Source of the DNA: Macrococcoides psychrotolerans
GTDB taxonomy: Bacteria > Bacillota > Bacilli > Staphylococcales > Staphylococcaceae
Length of the DNA stretch: 64,000 nt
Reading direction: 5' to 3'
Assembly: GCF_038095555.1 (NCBI RefSeq)
Contig: NZ_CP124591.1
Location: forward strand, 62,001 to 126,000
This document shows, in pieces, positions 25,708 to 32,977 of the stretch (positions within the stretch are counted from its first letter, which is position 1; every line of letters begins with the position of its first letter). The notes beneath the pieces were generated by a model. It was not told the DNA's origin. It did no database searches and worked only from the letters and a program-made list of their open reading frames with translations. Both the position numbers and the translations under genes were made by a program.

Positions 25708-26235
25708 ATGAACAACCAAAAAAAGCTAATAAGTTTTATAACCCTAATTGTAATCACAGCAGCGATTATACTATTGTGGCAATGGAATTATCAATACCCT
25801 GAATTGAGTAAAGCAGATATTAAGAAAATTGAAGGTAAGCATTATAAAGATACCGATGAATTGACTCGTCATCTTGCTCAATTAGACAACAAACAAATTG
25901 CTTCCAGTGCTACTACAAGCATTGTTGTAGAGGAGAAGGAACTCCCACTCGTCATTTTAAGTTCATTTTCTGGTGAAAGAAGTGATGCGACTTATAGAAC
26001 ATTTATTTATTTAATACCAGAGGGTGAAGGGTATAAAGCAGATGTACGAAAAAATGGTATAAGATTTAGTCCGGATATGAAACCTGTACTTGATGAGTTT
26101 AAATTTAACAACCATATTATCAAATCATATTTAGGACCAAAGTCGGATAACTTGATTGGAGAAGGTCAGTTAATTATGGATGACGGAAAAGATTTAGAAC
26201 TTGTCGTTTATCCTGAAAAAGTTATTGGCAAGTAA
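25708..26235 (+). CDS. Membrane-anchored protein, unknown (paralogue 2)
   Basis: A 175-residue protein with an N-terminal membrane segment (about 8-27, rich in Ile/Leu) and a soluble domain. It shares layout and short blocks with 24121-24639: NNQKKL at the N terminus, ADIKKIEGKHYKDTDEL after the helix, and FIYLIPEGEGYKADVRKNGIR in the middle. Of two nearby ATGs, the one at 25708 is 9 nt from AAGGAG; the one at 25702 is only 3 nt away. Function unknown; an exported domain is likely. The M20 hydrolase follows closely. Confidence 0.7.
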   Translation: MNNQKKLISFITLIVITAAIILLWQWNYQYPELSKADIKKIEGKHYKDTDELTRHLAQLDNKQIASSATTSIVVEEKELPLVILSSFSGERSDATYRTFIYLIPEGEGYKADVRKNGIRFSPDMKPVLDEFKFNNHIIKSYLGPKSDNLIGEGQLIMDDGKDLELVVYPEKVIGK

Positions 26236-26268
26236 TGGTGTAATATCGTGAATGAAGGAGAGAGTATC

Positions 26269-27441
26269 GTGCATACGCGTTTAATTGAGAAGCTCGAACA
26301 TAAAGAACAAAGGATGATAGAAATCAGGAGATACTTGCACGAAAATCCAGAACTTTCATATAAAGAATATAATACAGCGGAATATATTACGAATTTTTAT
26401 GAAGATATGGATGTTTCAGTTGAAACAAATATTGGTGGTTTAGGTATAAAGGTAACGATTGATAGTGGAATTCCGGGACGAACGATTGGTATTCGGGCAG
26501 ACTTTGATGCACTCGCCATTCAAGAAGAAACTGGGCTGCCTTTCGCTTCGAATAATCCCGGCGTAATGCATGCATGTGGCCACGATGCCCATACGGCATA
26601 TTTATTAGTACTAGCAGAAACATTGTATGAAATTAAAGACACACTGAAAGGCAGAATAATTATTATTCATCAACCAGCAGAAGAAGTTCCGCCTGGTGGT
26701 GCGTTAGCGATGATTAAAGACAATATACTTGATGAGATAGACCATATGATTGGCCTACACGTCATTTCAGATTTAGAAGCGGGTAAAGTATATTATCGTC
26801 CAGGGTATACACAAACAGGCAGTGCAGCCTTTAAACTCACAATTCAAGGGCGTGGCGGCCATGGCTCTTCGCCACATACAGCGAATGATGCGATTGTTGC
26901 TGCAAGTTACTATGTTAATGCGTTACAAACAATTGTATCAAGAAGATTGAGTCCGTTTGAAACGGGGGTTGTGACCATTGGCTCGTTCGAAGGACAAGGA
27001 CAGTTTAATGTCATCAAGGATAGTGTATTGATACAAGGCGATGTCAGAGGACTGACAGATAATACGAAGAAAAAAATAGAAGAAGAAATTAAAAGGATTA
27101 CATATGGACTAGAAGTCATGTACGGTGTGCAGTGTCATTTAGATTACTTGGATGATTATCCTGCACTATACAATGATCCAGAACTCACTGAAGCGGTAGC
27201 CAGAAGTATTAGAACTCACTTGCAGGATATCCCTATAGAGTTAACAGAGCCACAGCCTTCTAGTGAAGATTTTGCGTATTACGCAAAAGAACGGCCATCC
27301 GCATTTATTTATGTTGGAGCAGCACCCGTAAATGGTGAAGTTTATCCTCATCATCATCCCAAATTTAATATCGATGAAAGTGCACTACTGATAGCTGCAA
27401 AATCAGTCGGTGTAGCTGTGCTTGATTATTTAAAAGCTTAA
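26269..27441 (+). CDS. M20 family metal-dependent amidohydrolase
   Basis: A 390-residue hydrolase of the IAA-amino acid/hippurate/N-acyl amino acid amidohydrolase group. RRYLHENPELSYKEYNT is at about 18-34. The metal-binding blocks are MHACGHDAHTAYLL (about 94-107), HQPAEEVPPGGA and MIGLHV. The dimerisation domain has GRGGHGSSPHTANDAI (about 192-207), and the C-terminal SSEDFAYYA gives the last ligands. It frees an amino acid from an acyl or peptide conjugate. A GTG start at 26269, 7 nt after AAGGAGAG, is preferred to an upstream GTG without a site. Confidence 0.85.
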   Translation: MHTRLIEKLEHKEQRMIEIRRYLHENPELSYKEYNTAEYITNFYEDMDVSVETNIGGLGIKVTIDSGIPGRTIGIRADFDALAIQEETGLPFASNNPGVMHACGHDAHTAYLLVLAETLYEIKDTLKGRIIIIHQPAEEVPPGGALAMIKDNILDEIDHMIGLHVISDLEAGKVYYRPGYTQTGSAAFKLTIQGRGGHGSSPHTANDAIVAASYYVNALQTIVSRRLSPFETGVVTIGSFEGQGQFNVIKDSVLIQGDVRGLTDNTKKKIEEEIKRITYGLEVMYGVQCHLDYLDDYPALYNDPELTEAVARSIRTHLQDIPIELTEPQPSSEDFAYYAKERPSAFIYVGAAPVNGEVYPHHHPKFNIDESALLIAAKSVGVAVLDYLKA

Positions 27442-27505
27442 AATGGAATAAATACCTTATAGGCAAAAAGTATTGTCACACTTGAAAAGGCAATTTATTA
27501 ATATA

Positions 27506-27549
27506 CTCCTTATAAAGTAGACACTTAAAAGTGAAAGCTTTATAAGGAG
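27506..27549. terminator. Inverted repeat between convergent genes
   Basis: CTCCTTATAAAG and CTTTATAAGGAG form a perfect 12-bp stem with an inner CACTT/AAGTG pair. There is no T-run. It is probably a terminator for the convergent M20 and DUF1722 genes; a protein-binding site is the alternative. Confidence 0.5.
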
Positions 27550-27591
27550 CATAATTAATAACTCTATAGATTAAAGAAGAAATGTGAAACG

Positions 27592-27969
27592 TTAAGCCGC
27601 TTCCTTAAGAATAGAACTTTGTAATAAGTATGAGACACGATACCGAGTTGCCAGTAACAATAAATAGCTTTTAATGTCTCTATCGTTACGTGAAACATCA
27701 GTGAGAAGGCTGAAAAAATATGCTTTTTCCTCTTCGGCAGCAATCTTTTTAAAATACCCCCACATATGTTCAAAGCTATTACGCATTGAACCTTCACTCG
27801 GCTGCATATTGTAAGTCTCTTCAATAATGTCCTCTAATACCTGAGGTTCATCTAATCCATTATTCAGTTCTTGACGAATCAATAGATATTGTCTTTGACT
27901 AAAATACATAACTTTATATTTCTCTTGCTTCCATAATCGTTCTACTTGTTTGCGTGATTCCTTATTCAT
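27592..27969 (-). CDS. DUF1722 (YbgA-like) protein
   Basis: A 125-residue cytoplasmic protein. It begins with a charged helix (ESRKQVERLWKQEKYKVMYF), has SQRQYLLIRQEL near 25-36, and ends with the family block FEHMWGYFKKIAAEEEKAYF (about 66-85) and later SYLLLLATRYRVSYL. DUF1722 is found beside DUF523 or photolyase in other bacteria; its biochemical role is not established. The start overlaps the TIGR01777 gene stop by 4 bp, so the two form a translationally coupled pair. Confidence 0.7.
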   Translation of the reverse strand: MNKESRKQVERLWKQEKYKVMYFSQRQYLLIRQELNNGLDEPQVLEDIIEETYNMQPSEGSMRNSFEHMWGYFKKIAAEEEKAYFFSLLTDVSRNDRDIKSYLLLLATRYRVSYLLQSSILKEAA

Positions 27970-28856
27970 GACTGCCTCAATAGATCTGATAGTGCAATTT
28001 TGACATTCGGATATGAAAATTTAAAACCATGAGCTAATAATTTTTCTGGTAATACTTTTTGACCCTTTGTAACCATAATCGACTGTTCGCCTAATAGAAG
28101 CTCGATTAATTTAGTTGGAGTAACAAAGTAATGTGGACGATGAATCGTTTCAGCAATCACTTTTCCAAGCTGCTGCTGCGTTACAGGGTAGGGTGCAGTT
28201 AAATTATATATACCTGTCAAACGATGTTTATATATATAAAGTATCGCATCGACTAAATCATCCAGGTGAATCCATGAGTAAGGTTGTGTACCTTTACCTA
28301 TAGGTCCCCCTGCAAATAATTGATAAGGCTTAATCATAAGTGGTAGTGCACCGCCTTTGTCGGAGAATATTACGCCGAAACGTACATAAGCAACATCAGC
28401 TCCATTCTGCTCTATTTTTTTGGCCTCTTGTTCCCATAGATGCACGGTTTCAGATAAGAAATCAAAGGGTGAAATCGTATCTTGTTCAGAATATACTGCT
28501 TCAATTGAAGGCGGATAATAACCCACCGCACTTGCAGAAATGAGTAGAGGTACACTTTGCATGTTATCGATGATAGGCAACAATTTCTTTGTAGACTCGA
28601 TTCTGCTGATTTGTATCGCTTCTTTGTGTTCTTTCGTCCATCGTTGATTAAGAGAAGCTCCTGCTAAGTTGATGACGAGATCGACATCAGGAATATTCTG
28701 CTCATAATTTTCTTTGTCCCAATTGATATATGTAATATTGTCATGGTTTTCTTTATCCGAACGTGTAAGGATATACACTTCATCTTCAGAAGAAAACTTT
28801 TGTTGTAAAGCGTTTCCGACAAGGCCGGTTCCACCAGTCATTAATATTTTAGTCAT
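27966..28856 (-). CDS. TIGR01777 family NAD(P)-binding epimerase-like protein
   Basis: A 296-residue extended-SDR protein. The nucleotide-binding motif ILMTGGTGLVGNALQQKF lies at about 4-21. The family blocks VINLAGASLNQRWT (about 60-73), SASAVGYYPP and YVRFGVIFSDKGGALP follow, as does SWIHLDDLVDAILYI. The C-terminal DUF1731-like end reads LLGEQSIMVTKGQKVLPEKL. Homologues include E. coli YfcH; the substrate is unknown. AAGGGAG sets the start. First gene of the pair with DUF1722. Confidence 0.87.
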   Translation of the reverse strand: MTKILMTGGTGLVGNALQQKFSSEDEVYILTRSDKENHDNITYINWDKENYEQNIPDVDLVINLAGASLNQRWTKEHKEAIQISRIESTKKLLPIIDNMQSVPLLISASAVGYYPPSIEAVYSEQDTISPFDFLSETVHLWEQEAKKIEQNGADVAYVRFGVIFSDKGGALPLMIKPYQLFAGGPIGKGTQPYSWIHLDDLVDAILYIYKHRLTGIYNLTAPYPVTQQQLGKVIAETIHRPHYFVTPTKLIELLLGEQSIMVTKGQKVLPEKLLAHGFKFSYPNVKIALSDLLRQS

Positions 28857-29003
28857 AACAGCACTCCCTTTTAAAATTGTATTTTATATACTTATACCCT
28901 TTTATTAATATTTTAATGAATAAAAATTCGGTAGTACGTATAGAATTAAAATTTAATGGCGCTCTGTGTATGAGCTAATGACATTCTAGGGATACGCCTC
29001 CTT

Positions 29004-29996
29004 TTAATTTACTCGATTATCACAGCTACCTGTTTCAATGACTTGTTTTGCAGAATCAAGACCACCTTCTACTAAGTTCATTACGGCAGTTTCTGTATAA
29101 AAAGCGATATGCTGAGAGATGAGAACATCTTCACGCTGTATGAGTTCTAGCAGTACGTCATCTTCTACTGATTTATCGCTAAAGTCTTTCGGGAAATAAG
29201 GTGCTTCATTTTCATAAGTATCTAAGGCAGCAGCAGCTACTTTTCCTGAATTTAATGCATCCAGCAAGTCTTTAGTGTTTACAATCTTTCCTCGTGCAGT
29301 ATTGACAATGAATACACCATCTTTCATTTTTGCAAATAAAGACTTATCAAACATATACGTATTTTCCTTTGTAAGTGGCATATGTATTGAAATTAAATCT
29401 GCATTTCCAATTGCTTCTTCAAGTGAGTCTGTATATGTTAAGAATGCTTCTGCTTTTTCATTTGGATCTAGATCATAGCCGATGACTTTGGCACCAAAGC
29501 CATTAAATATTTGAGCTGCAATCGTACCAATTCTTCCAGTCCCAATAATGGCAACAGTCATTGAACGGATTTCTTTACTGATGATAGATTTGTTCCAGGT
29601 AAAATCATGTTGCTTTACTTTATTTTGAATCTTTTCAGTATTTCTAATAATGTTCATGGCTGCAGTTACAGCATATTCTGCAATTGCATTTGGAGAATAA
29701 CTAGGAACGTTCGATATGATTAGGTTGTGTGCAGCAGCTTTCTCAAGGTTGAACATGTCGAAGCCAGCAGAACGCTGGGCAACTTGCTTTATACCTTGAG
29801 CTGCAATTTTTTCATAAATATCATCTTCAAATGGTGCTGTCTGACTTGTTGATAGTCCGTCGTATTCTTCTAATAAATGTACGTTCTCTAAAGTTAACGG
29901 ACCAGGATTAAAGGTAATTTCTACATTGTTCTTCTCGGCCCAGCTTAATGCCGCCTTTTTTTCGTCTTCTCTCGTCCCAAACATGATTAATTTCAT
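29004..29996 (-). CDS. ldhD: D-lactate dehydrogenase
   Basis: A 330-residue NAD-dependent D-2-hydroxyacid dehydrogenase of the fermentative D-lactate type. It has LSTSQTAPF near 50 and SAGFDMFNLEKAA (about 77-89). SNVPSYSPNAIAEYAVTAA (about 97-115) is typical of LdhD. The NAD motif is AIIGTGRIGTIAAQIF (about 149-164), and NTARGKIVNTKDL carries the catalytic Arg. DTYENEAPYFPKDFS and ISQHIAFYTETAV (catalytic His) complete the site. It interconverts pyruvate and D-lactate. GGAGCG precedes the ATG. Confidence 0.92.
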   Translation of the reverse strand: MKLIMFGTREDEKKAALSWAEKNNVEITFNPGPLTLENVHLLEEYDGLSTSQTAPFEDDIYEKIAAQGIKQVAQRSAGFDMFNLEKAAAHNLIISNVPSYSPNAIAEYAVTAAMNIIRNTEKIQNKVKQHDFTWNKSIISKEIRSMTVAIIGTGRIGTIAAQIFNGFGAKVIGYDLDPNEKAEAFLTYTDSLEEAIGNADLISIHMPLTKENTYMFDKSLFAKMKDGVFIVNTARGKIVNTKDLLDALNSGKVAAAALDTYENEAPYFPKDFSDKSVEDDVLLELIQREDVLISQHIAFYTETAVMNLVEGGLDSAKQVIETGSCDNRVN

Positions 29997-30257
29997 TGTG
30001 CATCGCTCCTGTTCATATTGTTATGTATGTCATATGTGCATGAATAATTATATTGTACCTATATTGCTTTTATTACTCACGGCAAATGCTTGAATTGTTT
30101 GATTATTTAAATTATTTTTTAAAATTGATGATATGCAGTAATCTTTGCATTCAAGATAAGTCCGAAACCTGTAAGTGTGAAGACTGGTACTGCGCCGTTC
30201 ACCAGCATGAGTGCAATATAGACAATGAGACTGAACATAAAGAATGACAAAGTTAAT

Positions 30258-30494
30258 TGTACTTCTGCAGCAATCAACGCATTTCCTAGGAAATATATTA
30301 CTCATGGTACTACGATGAATAATACGATACGACAAATATCAGCTGCTATCGGAACTGCAATATTTATTACGATAATGAATTTGTCAGTACAATCGGGAAT
30401 ACAAATGAATATTACTTATATAAGCATGTTCATACTTTCATTATTTGGATTAGTATTATCTTTACGCTATCCCAAAAATGAAAAATCAGTCTAA
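30258..30494 (+). pseudogene. C-terminal remnant of a DHA2-type MFS efflux protein
   Basis: The frame reads NAFPRKYITHGTTMNNTIRQ, then ISAAIGTAIFITIMNLSVQ, and ends with one more hydrophobic helix and a charged tail. The HGT.MNNTIRQI..AIGTA.F.TI block is the conserved region before the last helices of 14-TM drug transporters (QacA/LmrB type). The rest of the gene is gone. The stretch 30000-30250 shows only a 39-codon hydrophobic frame on the minus strand (30119-30238), which may be another broken membrane gene. Confidence 0.6.
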
Positions 30495-30504
30495 TGGACT
30501 ATAG

Positions 30505-30538
30505 ATATATTAAATATATTATAGTATATTTAATATAT
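30505..30538. promoter_or_regulatory. Perfect 14-bp inverted repeat before the DoxX-like gene
   Basis: ATATATTAAATATA and TATATTTAATATAT flank a 6-nt spacer, 20 bp before the 30559 start codon. It overlaps the likely promoter region and could be an operator; a TetR/MarR-type dimer site is possible. No regulator gene is adjacent. Confidence 0.45.
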
Positions 30539-30558
30539 TAAATTTAGGAGGCAATAAA

Positions 30559-30906
30559 ATGCATAAACATATTGTAAATGGATACGTAGCAAAAGACATT
30601 CTCAAAAGTAGTTTACCGAAAGTGAAAAATGATGAGGCGATGGCTCAGCAATTCAAAGAAGGATTCAACCTATCTCCGAGTATGATGAAAGTCGCAGGAT
30701 ACTTTGAATTAATCGGTTCAATCTTCTTGATGTTATCTGTATTTAATAAAAAATTTGCAAGAATCGGTGCAATGCTAATCAATGTTATTATGTTAGGTGC
30801 AATGTATAACCACCTAAAAGCAGGTCATGGAGTAAAATCATTAAGCGCGGCAGGTAAGTACTTTGGTTTAAATATGGTTACATTATTTGATTCTTTTAGA
30901 AAATAA
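30559..30906 (+). CDS. DoxX-like small membrane protein
   Basis: A 115-residue protein with a polar N-terminal 40 residues, then about three hydrophobic segments. VAGYFELIGSIFLMLSVF (about 45-62) followed by FARIGAMLINVIMLGAMYNHL (in two parts, about 67-87) is the layout of DoxX-like proteins. AGGAGG sets the start. It stands alone behind a long palindrome. Function is unknown; other DoxX relatives take part in redox stress or quinone reactions. Confidence 0.7.
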   Translation: MHKHIVNGYVAKDILKSSLPKVKNDEAMAQQFKEGFNLSPSMMKVAGYFELIGSIFLMLSVFNKKFARIGAMLINVIMLGAMYNHLKAGHGVKSLSAAGKYFGLNMVTLFDSFRK

Positions 30907-30956
30907 TGTTTAACGTTGATAGATGCCCTTAGATTAGTGTCTATCAATCAAAATAA

Positions 30957-31099
30957 GCATGGAATTACAGTTATTTTCACAAAGTGGATGAGTAGATATA
31001 GGACATCTTCACAGGTCAAATTGGTAATTGTCAAGTAAGCTTGCTGGTCAGAACAATATTGAACTAGGTAATATTGTCACATTTGAAACACCACAATAA
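30957..31099 (+). pseudogene. Possible decayed gene, family not recognised
   Basis: Within the 430-bp gap 30907-31336, one frame reads NYSYFHKVDE, then, after stops, DIFTGQIGNCQVS. A shift to the next frame gives KLAGQNNIELGNIVTFETPQ and a stop. The pieces look protein-like in composition and would join with one frameshift, but I cannot name the family. It may be chance. Confidence 0.25.
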
Positions 31100-31102
31100 A
31101 TA

Positions 31103-31160
31103 AAGCCCGAATGATGCTAGTAAATGGTGAACATTTACATCGTCATTCGGGCTTGTTTTT
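31103..31160 (+). terminator. Strong two-step hairpin terminator
   Basis: AAGCCCGAATGA pairs with TCATTCGGGCTT around an inner GTAAATG/CATTTAC stem, then GTTTTTC. The region 31161-31336 holds no further feature I can support. Confidence 0.75.
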
Positions 31161-31336
31161 CATATTGTTCCACTAATTTCTTTATATGTGATATGTTTAT
31201 TATACTATTTATATGCTGGAAAATAGATGATCGATTTGATTTCTATTGTTCGCAGTTTCGTATGAATCGTTTAAAGATTATCTTGAATGATAAAGTTGTA
31301 AAATATTTGCAATAAACAATAGATAGGAGAATAATT

Positions 31337-31630
31337 ATGAATATATATATAACGGACAAAGCTAATCAATGGTTCAAAGAAGAAGTAGGACTAGGATCAG
31401 GTGACAAAGTTAGATTTTACAGTAAAATCTATGGATCCAGTAAAGTTCAGGAGAATTACTCGCTAGCTTTTACTATAGATGCAGATGATGATAAAGCAGT
31501 GACAGCTATTACTGCAGATGGCATAGTATATTATGTGAATGAGCCAGATTTATGGTTTTTTGATGGTCATGATTTATATATTGAGTACGATGAACAACTT
31601 GAAGAAGTTGCATACGATTATAAAAAATAA
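31337..31630 (+). CDS. HesB/YneR-like iron-sulfur scaffold family protein
   Basis: A 97-residue protein starting NIYITDKANQWFKEEVGLGS and ending in the acidic DGHDLYIEYDEQLEEVAYDY. The order of strands and the FDGHDLYIEYDE motif belong to the HesB/YneR branch of the IscA-like superfamily. The three Cys that bind Fe-S in true A-type carriers are absent, as in YneR relatives, so cluster binding is doubtful. GGAG precedes the ATG. It is followed after 20 bp by an unknown gene, probably in one transcript. Confidence 0.8.
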   Translation: MNIYITDKANQWFKEEVGLGSGDKVRFYSKIYGSSKVQENYSLAFTIDADDDKAVTAITADGIVYYVNEPDLWFFDGHDLYIEYDEQLEEVAYDYKK

Positions 31631-31650
31631 TGCACTTGAGGTGAAGTACA

Positions 31651-32190
31651 TTGTATCTATTAGAAATAACGGAACAAAGTTATAGGCAAGTGGTTGGTGT
31701 GTTTGACAAGGAATCAGATATTGAGCAATGGATCGCCTCGGTTCCTTTCATAAAAATGGATAAATACGGGAACACGGTGTTATTATATGACGAAATTCCT
31801 GCCTATTACGAAGTTAAGTTTGGTGGAAGTATCTATCCATTTACTCGCTATGCTTTTACAGGGGAGGACACGATCTATGTTGTATGGAACGAAATTGCTC
31901 ATATTAATACGACTCAAGGGCTTGTGAATGGAACATCAAAGGTTGGCGTTTACATTTATGAAAATACAGAAATTAGACAAGCAGTTAATTCACGTGAAAC
32001 TTTGAAAAAGGAGTTAGCGACATATTATGATGCACGAGATACTTCTTACTATTTCGGAGGCATTGGATCAGAAGATGGAGAGTATATTAATATTGAAAAT
32101 GGACCATTTATCCATTTTGATCCAATGACAATAGAGCATTATGAAAGCTCAGAAAATATAGAGACATTTATTAAAGAGATTACAAATTAA
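31651..32190 (+). CDS. Hypothetical protein, 179 aa
   Basis: A soluble acidic protein of 179 residues with no signal peptide or membrane segment. The start is TTG with GAGGTGAAG upstream. It opens YLLEITEQSYRQVVGVFDKE, resembling a small alpha/beta domain that often begins phage or stress proteins, and has TRYAFTGEDTIYVVWNEI at about 67-84. I recognise no family. Its place 20 bp behind the HesB-like gene suggests co-expression. A weak parS-like sequence with intact CACGTG lies inside it at 31986-32001. Confidence 0.7.
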   Translation: MYLLEITEQSYRQVVGVFDKESDIEQWIASVPFIKMDKYGNTVLLYDEIPAYYEVKFGGSIYPFTRYAFTGEDTIYVVWNEIAHINTTQGLVNGTSKVGVYIYENTEIRQAVNSRETLKKELATYYDARDTSYYFGGIGSEDGEYINIENGPFIHFDPMTIEHYESSENIETFIKEITN

Positions 32191-32202
32191 TTTATATCGA
32201 TT

Positions 32203-32238
32203 AAAGAACTAGGAGAATACTTCCTAGTTCTTTATTTT
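32203..32238. terminator. Bidirectional terminator
   Basis: AAAGAACTAGGA pairs with TCCTAGTTCTTT, followed by TATTTTA. It lies between the 31651 gene and the converging TetR gene. Confidence 0.85.
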
Positions 32239-32821
32239 ACTTTTGAAATCTCATTTTGCTCCAGAATTGGTTTAACATTTCTTCTAGTGAACTAGACAGG
32301 TGATCGACATTGTTGCCGCCTGCTTGTAACCAGTTAAATATAATGCGCATTATACCCCCAGCGGAAAACTCTGCAAGCAGATTGATGTCTTGGTTAAAAA
32401 CATAGCCGTTTTCCATCTCACGATTTAAATGAGATTCAATAATTAAATAAAGTTGTTTATAAATAATCATTGAGATGACACCATAGATTTCACTGCATAT
32501 TACAGATTTTGCAAGCGATTTATTTTGGTCTAAAAATAATAATACATCGTGAATCATAGCAGCATAAAATTTTTCAGGATGATAGTGATTGTAATGTACA
32601 TCATTTTTTTCATTATAAATGTTGAGGAGATGAATGATTGTACATTGATAAAAATCATATTTATCTTCGTAATGACGATAAAATGTAGAACGTCTGACTA
32701 ATGCCTTTTCACAAATTTCGTTAATGGTGATGGAATCAAAATCTTTAGCATTTCCTAATTCAAGTAGTGCATTCCGTAACGCCTGTTCAGTCTTGATAAC
32801 TCTTAAGTCTTTTTTATCCAT
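32237..32821 (-). CDS. TetR/AcrR family regulator, likely of oleate hydratase
   Basis: A 194-residue repressor. The N-terminal HTH reads ALLELGNAKDFDSITINEIC, then EKALVRRSTFYRHYEDKYD (about 16-55). The rest is a helical ligand domain, with a TetR_C-like GGIMRIIFNWLQAGG near 160. The ATG at 32819-32821 has GAAGGTG upstream. It is divergent from ohyA with a perfect palindrome between, so it probably represses ohyA and itself and responds to fatty acids, in analogy to FarR of S. aureus (inference). Confidence 0.85.
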   Translation of the reverse strand: MDKKDLRVIKTEQALRNALLELGNAKDFDSITINEICEKALVRRSTFYRHYEDKYDFYQCTIIHLLNIYNEKNDVHYNHYHPEKFYAAMIHDVLLFLDQNKSLAKSVICSEIYGVISMIIYKQLYLIIESHLNREMENGYVFNQDINLLAEFSAGGIMRIIFNWLQAGGNNVDHLSSSLEEMLNQFWSKMRFQK

Positions 32822-32856
32822 ATGTACACCTTCTTTTGAGACATATTTATACATAA

Positions 32857-32872
32857 TGTCACATAAGTGACA
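32857..32872. promoter_or_regulatory. Candidate TetR operator between tetR and ohyA
   Basis: TGTCAC-ATAA-GTGACA is a perfect 6-bp inverted repeat with 4-nt spacer in the divergent promoter region, 36 bp before the tetR start. Confidence 0.6.
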
Positions 32873-32977
32873 AAACTATTTATAAAATTCTCTGAATATG
32901 AAAAATAATGCGATAGAGTAATGAATATAAAGCAAGCATGCAACTTTAAATTATATATATCGAATGGAGTGGTATTT

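Noticed and set aside
27506..27549. Insertion-sequence end or attachment site
   Set aside because: The inverted repeat lies between intact convergent genes with no transposase or target duplication; a terminator is simpler.
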